Shown: positions 15,198 to 23,230, numbered from the stretch's first letter. The stretch is 32,324 nucleotides of DNA from Bacteriovoracaceae bacterium UBA6261 (GCA_002440825.1 DJVH01000058.1:51861-84184); one strand, 5' to 3'. Translations and numbers: made by a program. Notes: a model not told the origin generated them from the letters alone.

Positions 15198-15965
15198 ATG
15201 AAGTTACTTGTCTGTTTCTTAGTATTGATAAGTTTTGTTTTGTCTTCTTGCTTAAAACAACAGGAATCCATTACACCAATTGCGCCAACAATGACGATCG
15301 CTGAAATTCAGCGCGAGGCTTTGATGCGAACAGTGGAAGAGGCCGGGCACGCAGAACTTTCTGCCGATGCCAAGGCTACACTTGAAATGTCTCCTGATCC
15401 GCGCATTTTTTATCTGAATGTAAAATATAAAATTAACAATATTGATGTTTTTCAGGCGGCGAACATGCCCAATAGTTTCGAACAACTGGGACATTCCTTT
15501 CTGCAGACAATGGCCAAAGTTGTTCTGGCCGTCAGTGGTCCCAGACAGATTGATATCAATGATATCGATTTGACTATTCCAGCTTCACTCGATCTCGACC
15601 GCTCTATTGTGAAATCCATTCAGGTTAAAAGAATTTTCCTGACTTATAACAAGGATCTGGATCAGAATTCAGATTACGCTGCAAATTTTTCTTTTATAGA
15701 CTCACTTGAACTCTCCCGCGAAGTCACAGTTCCGAAAATCGGAATCACTAATACTCTGTTTCTCAGTTACCGGAAAGCGAGAAACTTCTGCATGTATAAA
15801 TGCATTCAGTTCGATATTCTTGAGGACAATCTCATCGATTTATTAAAGCCAAATACTAATATCAAATTAAAACCGAATCTCTCGATTTCCAGTCTTCCCG
15901 CCATCAACCAGCTTGCACTCGATGGTGAAATTCAATTGCGGATTGGTTTGTTGCTACCATTTTAA
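15198..15965 (+). CDS. Lipoprotein, paralogue of the one at 31092
   Basis: A 255-residue lipoprotein from the ATG at 15198, which has GGGG 6 nt upstream and begins the lipoprotein signal MKLLVCFLVLISFVLSSC. The first mature residues CLKQQESITPIAPTMT match the second lipoprotein at 31092 (CLKQSESIDPIAPVKT), and both continue with EIQRE, FYLN(V/M)KY, a two-cysteine segment (MYKC here) before FDIL/FSVL, and the same C-terminus (LDGEI-L-IGL-LPF). This is a family of its own, with an apparently beta-rich body and an outer-membrane or surface location as an inference. It is divergent from the RND operon and converges with a 4-bp stop overlap on the outer-membrane gene at 15962. Function unknown. 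Confidence 0.8.
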   Translation: MKLLVCFLVLISFVLSSCLKQQESITPIAPTMTIAEIQREALMRTVEEAGHAELSADAKATLEMSPDPRIFYLNVKYKINNIDVFQAANMPNSFEQLGHSFLQTMAKVVLAVSGPRQIDINDIDLTIPASLDLDRSIVKSIQVKRIFLTYNKDLDQNSDYAANFSFIDSLELSREVTVPKIGITNTLFLSYRKARNFCMYKCIQFDILEDNLIDLLKPNTNIKLKPNLSISSLPAINQLALDGEIQLRIGLLLPF

Positions 15966-17188
15966 AAGAAAAATCTGAATTCAACATCTACGCGGTCATA
16001 CTTCGGAATATTTTTTCCTGCAAAAATACTCTGCCCCGCAAGCGTAACGCCAAAAGGAAGAAAAAACTTTTTCTGATTATAAAGAGAGATGGTTGAATAA
16101 TTTAAGTTCAGTCTCGCGATGTGAGAGATTTTTTCAGTATCGAGTTCCAGAATACGATCGGCCGTCGCGTTCGCACTTCTGTAATCCGTTTTTTCTGTGT
16201 ACTCCACGCCGTAAACGAGTCCAGTGGAGAATTCATCATTGAAGCTATAGTTGAGCTGAGAATTGGCAGAGTATTTATTGCCCAATTTAATCCGGGCTTC
16301 ACCTTTATTTTTTGTGACGGGAAAGGTGGCCGAATCAGGTTGCCTGACGATGGCATTGTAAGGAAATTGATAAGTAAAGCGAGACCAAAGATCGAGACTC
16401 CAGCTTGGAGAAAAGGCAAAGCCTCCTCCGAATTCGTAAAAAGCGTCCCACTGCCCGTCACCAAAAGAAATGTCCTGCAAAATATCAGGATTATCTTTTC
16501 TCCCTGTGGGCGCCACGGCTCCCATACTGATTAGTGCGCCTGCATTTCTCCACTTTCGCAATTGATAAAGAAAGCCGATCTCAGCGTCACCAAAGGCATT
16601 GGCATTCCATCTTCCGAGCGGCTGATAATTGTAATAGTTCACAAAAAGAGACTGAATGAGCCTCACATCAATATCGGGAAGATTTTCCAGCGTGACTGAG
16701 GCGTTTGCTCCGGCGGCAGTCTGCCCTTTGGATGTTCGATTAATCTGCAAATCCACCTGTGCGGTATAAAAAGGAACAAAACCATAGAAAGTCAGTTTCT
16801 CTGTTACGCCATAGCCTCCCCCAAGTCCTTGAGCGTGAACTTTTGATTTCGCACTTCCTTCAAATGTTCCCAGACTGAAAGCTTCTCTTTCCGCAGGAGG
16901 AAGGCCTGCTATATAAGCATCAACGGCCGGGTTTACTCCCTGAATGGTTGCCGCATTGATATTGGCGTTGACGTTATAGCCTTTAAAATCACCTGACCCA
17001 TTATAACTTCCGGTGATGGTCCCGGTTTGAACAAAGCGATAGGTAAAATTGCGAACTCCTTTGGGAAGAACGTCGTAGTATGCAGCGTGAAGTGGTGAAG
17101 ACAATAGAGATGAAAATACGAAGATGAGTTGTGGTACAACCCTTGCAATTTTAATAGTGGCCCTATTGAATTTAACCATAAAAAGCAT
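15962..17188 (-). CDS. Outer-membrane beta-barrel protein (transporter-like)
   Basis: A 408-residue protein with an N-terminal hydrophobic signal (IARVVPQLIFVFSSLLSS) and cleavage near PLHA. The mature part alternates aromatic and polar residues with strand-like segments (KLTFYGFVPFYTAQVDLQI, AEIGFLYQLRKWRN, WSLDLWSRFTYQFPY) and ends YDRVDVEFRFFF, a C-terminal phenylalanine typical of BAM substrates. The overall look is of a medium-sized outer-membrane channel such as those in MetA-pathway or phenol-degradation families, but I cannot name it. The start could be the ATG at 17186 or the one at 17177. It is divergent from the EEP gene across a very short interval, so their promoters overlap the start regions. 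Confidence 0.75.
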   Translation of the reverse strand: MLFMVKFNRATIKIARVVPQLIFVFSSLLSSPLHAAYYDVLPKGVRNFTYRFVQTGTITGSYNGSGDFKGYNVNANINAATIQGVNPAVDAYIAGLPPAEREAFSLGTFEGSAKSKVHAQGLGGGYGVTEKLTFYGFVPFYTAQVDLQINRTSKGQTAAGANASVTLENLPDIDVRLIQSLFVNYYNYQPLGRWNANAFGDAEIGFLYQLRKWRNAGALISMGAVAPTGRKDNPDILQDISFGDGQWDAFYEFGGGFAFSPSWSLDLWSRFTYQFPYNAIVRQPDSATFPVTKNKGEARIKLGNKYSANSQLNYSFNDEFSTGLVYGVEYTEKTDYRSANATADRILELDTEKISHIARLNLNYSTISLYNQKKFFLPFGVTLAGQSIFAGKNIPKYDRVDVEFRFFF

Positions 17189-17226
17189 TGATAAAACCTA
17201 TTACTTTGGAGAAACTCATTAATAGG

Positions 17227-17991
17227 ATGAAACTAAAAATTCTTTCATACAATATACACAAAGGTTTTGACTGGAGAAATCAAAATTACTTTTTGCATGA
17301 AATGAAAGATTTTATCAGATCCTCCCATGCCGATATTGTCTTTCTTCAAGAGGTTGTCGGCAAAAACGAAAAATACAAAGAGCGCGGTTTCATAGATCAG
17401 CAGTTTGAATTTCTCGCCGATGAGCTCTGGCCGCATTTCTCCTACGGGCACAACGCTGTTTATGATCACGGTCATCACGGCAATCTCATTCTGAGCAAAT
17501 TCCCGATAGAGCATTTTGACAATATTGATCTTTCCACCAATCGCTTCGAAAAAAGAGGTCTTCTTCTCTGTAAAATTGAGCTTCCAAAAGACAGATCAAA
17601 AGTTCCTTATTTCTATGCGGCTTGCTCGCATTTAAATCTACTTCATGGCGGTCGACTTCTTCAATATGAAAAAATAAAACAAGAAGTGCTAAGCAGGATT
17701 AGTCAGGATATTCCGTTTATTATTGCCGGAGATTTCAACGACTGGAATAAAAAATGTGCGCATGTTTTCGAAGACGATCTGCAGATGCAGGAAGTGCATA
17801 AAACCATGTACGGAAAATTCGCAAGAACTTTTCCTGCTGCGTTCCCCCTGCTTACCCTGGACAGAATTTATGTGCGCAATGCCCAGGTCAAAAAAGTGAA
17901 GATTCTCAGTGCGACTCAACATGAAACAATGTTGAAGCATCTTTCAGATCATCTCCCTTACTATTGTGAGGTGGATTTGCATGGACCATAA
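17227..17991 (+). CDS. Endonuclease/exonuclease/phosphatase (EEP) family protein
   Basis: A 254-residue cytosolic protein from the ATG at 17227, where MKLKILSYNIHKG gives the normal family start (N9 in the metal-binding first strand). Other catalytic motifs are present in order: IVFLQEVVG (metal-binding Glu), the ACSHLNLL His region, AGDFNDW (Asp and Asn), LDRIY and the final LSDHLPYYCEV with the SDH triad. The family cuts phosphodiesters in nucleic acids or phospholipid headgroups. It overlaps the downstream cardiolipin synthase gene by 11 bp. In E. coli ybhP (EEP) is likewise next to clsB, which suggests a phospholipid-linked role rather than DNA repair; that is inference. Confidence 0.85.
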   Translation: MKLKILSYNIHKGFDWRNQNYFLHEMKDFIRSSHADIVFLQEVVGKNEKYKERGFIDQQFEFLADELWPHFSYGHNAVYDHGHHGNLILSKFPIEHFDNIDLSTNRFEKRGLLLCKIELPKDRSKVPYFYAACSHLNLLHGGRLLQYEKIKQEVLSRISQDIPFIIAGDFNDWNKKCAHVFEDDLQMQEVHKTMYGKFARTFPAAFPLLTLDRIYVRNAQVKKVKILSATQHETMLKHLSDHLPYYCEVDLHGP

Positions 17992-19318
17992 TTTTTTTCA
18001 ACTCTCCCGAAATAATGATGTCCGATTTTTGCAGGATGGTCCTTCGTACTATGATGAATATCTTACGCTGATCAGAGAAGCGAAAGAAAGCATTCATCTT
18101 CAGACTTATATTTTCTGGATGGATGAATTTGGTTCAGTTGTTCAAAAGGAATTGATCAAGGCCGCTGAACGCAATGTGGAAGTTTTTGTCCTGGTCGACA
18201 GTGTGGGGTCACGTTTGCTGCCCCTGGAAGCTGAACAGGAAATGATCAAGGCCGGAGTGCACTTTCAGCGTTTCAATTCACTTCATTTCAACTGGCTTTA
18301 CCGCTGGGGACGGAGACTTCACCACAAAGTTCTCATTGCCGATGATCAGGTCGCCCTGGTGGGAGGAATCAATGTTGCCAATACTTGTACTGAGCCAGCT
18401 CATTGTCCACAGCTGGATTTTGCCGTCATGTTAAAAGGGCCGGTACTTCCCCGACTTTCTCAATATTGTCAGATGGTTTATAAATCCTCTTCGTTTCAAA
18501 AAATCACTTTTCCAAAAATCAATGCTTCATCCTACGGACACGGCTATCCGGAAGGATCCGCTGTAAAAATATTAATTAATGACTGGGTTTTTCGTCGCTG
18601 GCAGATCACCAAGCACTACACCAAGCTGACAAAAAAAGCGAAGAACGAAATCACAATCATCAACTCCTATTTCTTCCCCCGCAAAACTTTTATGAAGCAG
18701 CTGGTGGATGCCAGAAAACGCGGAGTGCGCGTTCGTCTGATCCTGCCAAAATATTCGGACTGGCCAAGCTATATTCTCGCCTCGGAATATCTTTACGGTT
18801 ATTTTTTAAAAAACGATGTCGAGATTTATCAATGGACGAAATCCATTCTGCATGGAAAACTTGCGACCATTGATGATCATTGGGCAACAATCGGATCATT
18901 TAACCTCAACTACACCAGTTATCAGCAAAACCTTGAAATGAACGTGAACGTTTATTCAGAAGAATTTACCGCCGATCTGAAAACAAAAATTGAAGATATC
19001 ATAGCCAATGGCTGCGTAAAGCTGGATGCAGAAACCTTCGCTGTGAGTTCACCTTTAAGTCTGAGATTGAAGCGTCTTTTTTATTATCTGATTCTGGCTT
19101 TAGTTGCGAACTTTTCAATCGGTTTGATTTATCAGGAAGACAATAATAAAGAAAACCGTTTTTATAACCTGCTTCGGATTGTGGGCGCGCTTTTCTTTTT
19201 GACTCTAGGTTTTATCGGGGCCATTCTCCCCGTCGTTCCAGGTTTTCCCTTTTTCATCATTGCCTTTTTATTGGTGTACAAACAGATTCTCATGAACAAC
19301 AAGCGCGAAGCTATGTGA
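17981..19318 (+). CDS. Cardiolipin synthase-like phospholipase D with C-terminal membrane module
   Basis: A 445-residue protein from the ATG at 17981. It has two HKD catalytic motifs: H114-x-K116-x4-D121 (HHKVLIAD) and H291-x-K293-x4-D298 (HGKLATID), each followed by the usual GG/GS motif. These join two phosphatidyl groups to make cardiolipin. It lacks the N-terminal membrane helices of ClsA, like ClsB. Unusually, it carries a C-terminal hydrophobic extension (about residues 365-435) with LGFIGAILPVVPGFPFF, similar to the YbaN/DUF454 or PGPGW-type membrane proteins. This may anchor it to the inner membrane. Translation is coupled to the EEP gene, and the pair recalls ybhP-clsB. Confidence 0.88.
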   Translation: MDHNFFQLSRNNDVRFLQDGPSYYDEYLTLIREAKESIHLQTYIFWMDEFGSVVQKELIKAAERNVEVFVLVDSVGSRLLPLEAEQEMIKAGVHFQRFNSLHFNWLYRWGRRLHHKVLIADDQVALVGGINVANTCTEPAHCPQLDFAVMLKGPVLPRLSQYCQMVYKSSSFQKITFPKINASSYGHGYPEGSAVKILINDWVFRRWQITKHYTKLTKKAKNEITIINSYFFPRKTFMKQLVDARKRGVRVRLILPKYSDWPSYILASEYLYGYFLKNDVEIYQWTKSILHGKLATIDDHWATIGSFNLNYTSYQQNLEMNVNVYSEEFTADLKTKIEDIIANGCVKLDAETFAVSSPLSLRLKRLFYYLILALVANFSIGLIYQEDNNKENRFYNLLRIVGALFFLTLGFIGAILPVVPGFPFFIIAFLLVYKQILMNNKREAM

Positions 19319-19323
19319 AAAAA

Positions 19324-19347
19324 AAGGCGATTCCGAAGAATCGCCTT
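19324..19347. terminator. Bidirectional terminator between cardiolipin synthase and outer-membrane gene
   Basis: AAGGCGATTC, a 4-nt loop and GAATCGCCTT make a perfect 10-bp stem. On the minus strand it has a TTCG loop and is followed by a long T tract, so it terminates the 19367-20179 transcript well. On the plus strand it also ends the cardiolipin synthase mRNA. Confidence 0.9.
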
Positions 19348-19366
19348 CTAAAATGTCATTAATTTT

Positions 19367-20179
19367 TTAGAACCAATATTTTAGGGCGACAGCTGAAATA
19401 AGTGAGTCTGGTGATTCTGTTGTCCAGATATATTTCGCGTTAGCCCCAAGAGAAAGATAGTCATGAGAGCGGTTACCAGTTAACGGGATATCAAAACCGG
19501 CCAATGGTCCACCACCAACTCTCCATTTATCTCCTGTGACAACTGGACCTACACCAGCACCAACAAAGAAATCTTTAATAAACGGAATGTCACCGCCGAA
19601 TCTTGTTGAGGCTTTTAATAAGGCCATGGTTCGTCTTGCTTGATCGGCACGATCGAGTTCAGTTGTAGAAGCTTCAATACCAGTACTCCATGTGCTGTTT
19701 GGTTGATAGCCAATGTCGAGACCGAGCTCAGAGCTTGCATCGACATCGTCATCTGATGGCGAGTTCACCCCACCCAATAAACCGACATGCAGCTTATTAT
19801 AACGTTCACCAAGAGTTTCACCCGGTCCCATTGTTCCTGTGACTGTAGTGTCAGCATTCATTGAGCCAGCACTGGTCGATGAGTTGTATTGGTTTCCGGA
19901 GTTATAACTCCCGGACGTATCTTGAGTACCTGTAGCGCTCATTGAACTTGAAGTCGTGTCTGAATATTGATCAGAATTGACTGACGGCTCTGCTGTTCTA
20001 GTACTACTCATTGAACTCGATGTTTCATCTGAATACGAATCGGCTGGTATTGTATCGGCCGTGCCCGTATTGTAATGTTCTGGGTACGTTGCAGTAGTAT
20101 CATTGTACTGATTTATGTCATCTGCAAAAACGCCCAGGGATCCTGACAAAAGTGCTATTGCAAATAAAGATTTGATCAT
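19367..20179 (-). CDS. Outer-membrane barrel with Ser/Thr-rich repeat domain
   Basis: A 270-residue protein with signal peptide (MIKSLFAIALLSGSLGVFA). Residues about 20-115 are an acidic, Ser/Thr/Tyr-rich low-complexity region containing two copies of YSD(E/T)TSSSMS(S/A)T, encoded by an imperfect 35-bp repeat 69 bp apart. The second half has barrel strands (KLHVGLLGGVNS, STWSTGIEASTT, DYLSLGANAKYIWT) and ends ALKYWF, a BAM-type C-terminus. This suggests an outer-membrane protein with a disordered surface or periplasmic arm. GGGAG precedes the ATG. The promoter is TTGCAT (20252-20247), 17 bp, TTTAAT (20229-20224). A strong terminator follows. Family unknown. Confidence 0.8.
   Translation of the reverse strand: MIKSLFAIALLSGSLGVFADDINQYNDTTATYPEHYNTGTADTIPADSYSDETSSSMSSTRTAEPSVNSDQYSDTTSSSMSATGTQDTSGSYNSGNQYNSSTSAGSMNADTTVTGTMGPGETLGERYNKLHVGLLGGVNSPSDDDVDASSELGLDIGYQPNSTWSTGIEASTTELDRADQARRTMALLKASTRFGGDIPFIKDFFVGAGVGPVVTGDKWRVGGGPLAGFDIPLTGNRSHDYLSLGANAKYIWTTESPDSLISAVALKYWF
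19938..20041 (-). repeat. Pair of imperfect 35-bp direct repeats in the Ser/Thr-rich domain
   Basis: 19938-19972 and 20007-20041 share CTCATTGAACT, TCTGAATA and several other blocks, and encode the two YSD-TSSSMS units. The 69-bp period equals 23 codons, so unequal recombination would keep the frame. Confidence 0.75.
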
Positions 20180-20223
20180 AATTAACTCCCATGGTTTGCC
20201 TTTTAATACTTTTTAAAACAAGG

Positions 20224-20252
20224 ATTAAAAGGATTCATTATTAAAAATGCAA
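20224..20252 (-). promoter_or_regulatory. Sigma-70-type promoter of the repeat-bearing outer-membrane gene
   Basis: Reading minus, TTGCAT at 20252-20247 and TTTAAT at 20229-20224 are 17 bp apart. The leader to the ATG would be about 40 nt. The gap 20180-20396 otherwise holds the divergent sigma-54-type promoter and its upstream element. Confidence 0.5.
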
Positions 20253-20310
20253 TCTGAGTACCGGAAAAAGAATAGGTCAAAACACGAAGCGAGTCCTATT
20301 TTGCCCTTTC

Positions 20311-20327
20311 TCACACAGTCATCATTA
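20311..20327 (+). promoter_or_regulatory. Element shared with 6256-6272, upstream of a sigma-54-type promoter
   Basis: TCACACAGT followed by CATCATTA matches the minus-strand element at 6256-6272 at 14 of 17 positions. It lies about 20 nt upstream of the -24 box at 20348. Candidate activator site. Confidence 0.4.
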
Positions 20328-20347
20328 GAAAAAATCGCAAATTATAT

Positions 20348-20364
20348 TTGGCATAATTAATGCT
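20348..20364 (+). promoter_or_regulatory. Candidate sigma-54 promoter for the Cys-rich protein gene
   Basis: TTGGCAT-AATTA-ATGCT keeps the GG-N10-GC core and most of the TTGGCAC-N5-TTGCT consensus. The predicted start near 20375 leaves a leader of about 22 nt with GGAG ahead of the ATG at 20397. Confidence 0.6.
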
Positions 20365-20396
20365 CGTTCAAAAAATCAAAAACCATGGAGATGTTT

Positions 20397-20630
20397 ATGG
20401 ATGAAACAAGATGCTTAAACTGCGGAGAGAATATAGAAAAAGATTATATTCTTTTTATCAATGGCACAGAATATACTTTTGACAGCTTTGAATGCGCAGT
20501 GAACTTCATGGCCCCACGTTGCACGAATTGCAATTCAGTCATTATGGGTCAAGGCGTACATTTCGAAGGAGAAATTTATTGTACAGATGATTGTGCCGGC
20601 GCAGAGACTTATAAAACGGTCGTCCCATGA
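20397..20630 (+). CDS. Small zinc-binding-type protein (four CxxC-like motifs)
   Basis: A 77-residue protein. Of three in-frame ATGs (20385, 20391, 20397) I chose the last because GGAG sits 6 nt before it. It has CLNCGEN, a FDSFECAVNFMAP segment, CTNCNS and CTDDCAG, so paired cysteines suitable for one or two metal sites. This resembles the small prokaryotic metallothionein-like or zinc-ribbon proteins with a YTFDSFECA core that I recall from other bacteria; that is a recollection, not a search result. It ends in an ATGA overlap with the DUF924 gene, so the two are co-translated. The sigma-54-type promoter suggests stress- or starvation-linked expression. Confidence 0.75.
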   Translation: MDETRCLNCGENIEKDYILFINGTEYTFDSFECAVNFMAPRCTNCNSVIMGQGVHFEGEIYCTDDCAGAETYKTVVP

Positions 20631-21208
20631 CTTATAAAGATGTATTGGATTTCTGGTTTCAACAGCTGACACCAGAACAACATTTCATAAAAAACGATTC
20701 TCTCGATCTGAAAATGGTCGAAAGGTTTATTGTCGTTCATTCTGAAGCTGTTGCGGGAGAACTTTCTTCCTGGCGCGAAGTGCCTGAAGGACGACTAGCT
20801 GAAATTATTCTCATTGATCAATTTTCCCGCAATATTTATCGTGATGAAGCGAAAGCCTATGCCAATGATACTGTCGCTCTGGTGCTCGCTCAAGAAGCGA
20901 TTCGCCTGGGCATTCATCAAAAGTTCTCTGCCGATTATAGACAATTTCTATACATGCCTTTCATGCATTCTGAATCAAGAACCATTCATGAGACAGCTTT
21001 GAAACTTTTTTCAGAACCGGGACTTGAGGCGAGTCTTCCCTATGAAATTGATCACAAAAAAATAATCGACCAATTTGGACGATACCCGGAACGCAATGCT
21101 ATCCTTGGAAGAACCAATACTCCTGAAGAGAATGAATATCTTCTGAGTAAAAATTCTTACGTCTGGAGCAGCAAAGTTTATGAGGAGTCCACAACAGTCC
21201 GGCATTGA
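20627..21208 (+). CDS. DUF924 family protein
   Basis: A 193-residue soluble protein. Family hallmarks are VLDFWF at the start, a LIDQFSRNIYRD motif around residues 64-75, YMPFMHSES, and the final QFGRYPERNAILGR segment. DUF924 members form helical tetratricopeptide-like bundles and have no firmly known reaction. The start overlaps the upstream gene's stop (ATGA), so it is coupled to the Cys-rich protein, and the downstream dehydrogenase-like gene begins 19 bp after its stop. Unknown function, but the family call is confident. Confidence 0.88.
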   Translation: MTYKDVLDFWFQQLTPEQHFIKNDSLDLKMVERFIVVHSEAVAGELSSWREVPEGRLAEIILIDQFSRNIYRDEAKAYANDTVALVLAQEAIRLGIHQKFSADYRQFLYMPFMHSESRTIHETALKLFSEPGLEASLPYEIDHKKIIDQFGRYPERNAILGRTNTPEENEYLLSKNSYVWSSKVYEESTTVRH

Positions 21209-21227
21209 ACTAACTTTGAGGAGAAGA

Positions 21228-22424
21228 ATGAATTTTTTACTGGAAGTGTTTGCTTACGTACTTCTTCTCGCTTCTCGTGCACTTTTTTCAAAAACAGAAG
21301 TGCCGCTGCCTAAACCTGAACTCAATTATCACGTCGTCAATACTTCCGAAGTTGTCGGCTGGCCCAAGGGAAAAACACCTGTCGCTCCCGGAGGTTTTGT
21401 CGTTCAAAAATTTGCAGAAGAATTGGAAAATCCACGGATGGTTTTTGAAACGCCCGATCATGAAATTCTTGTGGCCGAATCCAAGGCCAACAGAATCAGC
21501 GTCCTGAAAGATAAAAACAACGATGGCTTTTTTGAAAGCAAAACGGTTGTGTTGAAAAATTTAAAGCGCCCTTTTGGGATGATGGTTCTCAATAATCTTT
21601 TGTATGTGGCCAATGAAGATTCTGTCTGGACTTATCCTTACGTGAAAAAGAGTTCGCAAATCAATGAGTCCGCCGGCAAAAAAATTCTAGACCTTCCTTC
21701 CGGAGGAGGCCATTGGACCAGAAACATCATCGCAGACAAACAGGGAAAGAACATTTATATCTCAGTGGGATCGGCTTCCAATATCGCTGAAAATGGGATG
21801 GAAACAGAAAAAAACAGAGCGGCCATTCTTGAAGCAGGGCCTGACGGAAGCAATCTTAAAGTTTTTGCCAGCGGATTGAGAAACCCTGTCGGTCTTGCCT
21901 GGGCACCGGGAACTGAGGATTTATGGACCACTGTAAATGAAAGAGATCTTCTCGGAGAAGATCTTGTTCCTGATTTTTTTACCAAAGTCAGACGCAATGG
22001 TTTTTACGGCTGGCCCTATTCTTATATCGGATCGAATGTTGATCCGAGAGTCAAAGAACAGAAACCTGAGCTTGTGAAAAATGCTCTCGTTCCCGACGTA
22101 AGACTGCAGGCCCATTCGGCCAATTTAGGTTTTAAGTTTTATGAAAGGCACGCCTTTCCCATTCGTTTTCATGACGGAGCTTTCATCGCCCAACACGGAT
22201 CATGGAATCGTAAAAAACTTGCCGGATACAAAGTCATTTTTATTCCTTTTAAAAATGGAAGACCGGCGGGAGCTCCTGAAGATTTTTTGACAGGCTTTAT
22301 TGCCAATGAAAACAAGAGTGAAGTTTATGGGCGTCCAGTTGGCGTTGCTGTTATGGATGACGGCTCAATGCTGGTGACAGACGACGGAGCCGATGTCATC
22401 TGGAGAATCAGTTATAAAAAATAA
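21228..22424 (+). CDS. PQQ-type sugar dehydrogenase-like (sorbosone dehydrogenase family) protein
   Basis: A 398-residue protein from the ATG at 21228, which has AGGAG upstream; an earlier frame overlaps the DUF924 gene and is not needed. The N-terminus (MNFLLEVFAYVLLLASRALF) is a signal or membrane anchor, so it acts in the periplasm. The rest is a six-bladed propeller of the GSDH/sorbosone dehydrogenase type: NPRMVFETPDHEILVAESKANRI, FASGLRNPVGLAWAPG, RRNGFYGWPYSYIG, QAHSANLGFKFY, FIAQHGSWNR and the final DDGSMLVTDDGADVIWRI. Members oxidise sugars using PQQ, but many homologues have lost or changed the cofactor and are of unknown substrate. No PQQ biosynthesis gene is in the window. Confidence 0.82.
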   Translation: MNFLLEVFAYVLLLASRALFSKTEVPLPKPELNYHVVNTSEVVGWPKGKTPVAPGGFVVQKFAEELENPRMVFETPDHEILVAESKANRISVLKDKNNDGFFESKTVVLKNLKRPFGMMVLNNLLYVANEDSVWTYPYVKKSSQINESAGKKILDLPSGGGHWTRNIIADKQGKNIYISVGSASNIAENGMETEKNRAAILEAGPDGSNLKVFASGLRNPVGLAWAPGTEDLWTTVNERDLLGEDLVPDFFTKVRRNGFYGWPYSYIGSNVDPRVKEQKPELVKNALVPDVRLQAHSANLGFKFYERHAFPIRFHDGAFIAQHGSWNRKKLAGYKVIFIPFKNGRPAGAPEDFLTGFIANENKSEVYGRPVGVAVMDDGSMLVTDDGADVIWRISYKK

Positions 22425-22438
22425 CGAAGGATAACTTT

Positions 22439-23230
22439 ATGGCGAATGTTTCTGAAACCAATATTGCTTTATTCTGCGATTTCGAAAACATCGCACTGGG
22501 TGTGAGAGATGCAAAGTACTCCACATTCGATATCAGCAAAGTTCTCGAACGTCTTCTGGTCAAAGGAAGTATCGTTGTTAAAAAAGCGTATTGCGATTGG
22601 GAACGTTACAAAGATTTTAAATCGGTCATGCATGAGGCAGCCTTTGAGCTGATTGAAATTCCTCACGTGCGCCAATCAGGAAAAAATTCTGCAGATATCA
22701 GAATGGTCGTCGATGCCCTTGACCTCTGTTACACCAAAGAGCACGTTGATACATTTGTCATTATCAGCGGCGATTCAGATTTTTCTCCTCTCGTTTCCAA
22801 ACTTCGAGAAAATAACAAAACAGTTGTTGGTGTCGGTGTAAAAGATTCAACGTCCAACTTACTCCGCGACAACTGCGATGAATTTATTTACTACGACGAT
22901 CTTGTTCGCCAGGAAAAATCACACAGGAAAAAGTCGCATAAAAAAGTCCAGACAACTCGCCCTGCCAACAAGAGACAGGAAGCGCTGGACTTTATCGTCG
23001 AAACACTCGAGGCCCTTCGCACAGAGAGAGGCGAAGAAAAATTCTGGGGCTCGATGGTTAAACAAACCATGAAACGAAGAAGCCCAGGCTTTAATGAAAC
23101 GTATTATGGCTACGGTTCTTTCCGCGAATTAGTCGATGACGGAGTCAAACACGGTTTGATCATCGTTCATCGGGATGAAAAAACCGGCCAGTACACTATA
23201 AGTCTTCCGGCCGATGAAGAAGCTGATTAA
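22439..23230 (+). CDS. NYN-domain putative RNase with C-terminal OST-HTH/LOTUS domain
   Basis: A 263-residue protein starting 8 nt after AAGGA. The N-terminal PIN-like NYN domain (LabA/DUF88 type) has the acidic metal-binding residues: D14 in CDFENI, D86 in GKNSADIRMVVDAL and GDSDF at 111-115. A basic linker (about 155-175, rich in Lys/Arg) leads to a C-terminal OST-HTH domain (about 173-258), with FWGSMVKQTMKRRSPGFNETYYGYGSFRELV, which binds RNA or G-quadruplexes in other families. It likely cuts structured or specific RNAs. It follows the dehydrogenase gene by 14 bp and converges on a small Cys-containing ORF with a 4-bp stop overlap. Confidence 0.9.
   Translation: MANVSETNIALFCDFENIALGVRDAKYSTFDISKVLERLLVKGSIVVKKAYCDWERYKDFKSVMHEAAFELIEIPHVRQSGKNSADIRMVVDALDLCYTKEHVDTFVIISGDSDFSPLVSKLRENNKTVVGVGVKDSTSNLLRDNCDEFIYYDDLVRQEKSHRKKSHKKVQTTRPANKRQEALDFIVETLEALRTERGEEKFWGSMVKQTMKRRSPGFNETYYGYGSFRELVDDGVKHGLIIVHRDEKTGQYTISLPADEEAD

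Noticed and set aside
17186..17226. A longer start for the EEP gene at the TTG near 17188
   Set aside because: It adds residues not typical of the family; the ATG at 17227 begins the normal MKLKILSYNIHKG.
20282..20301. An AATAGG-N18-CCTATT inverted repeat near the sigma-54-type promoter
   Set aside because: Only 6 bp with a long spacer in AT-rich sequence; expected by chance.
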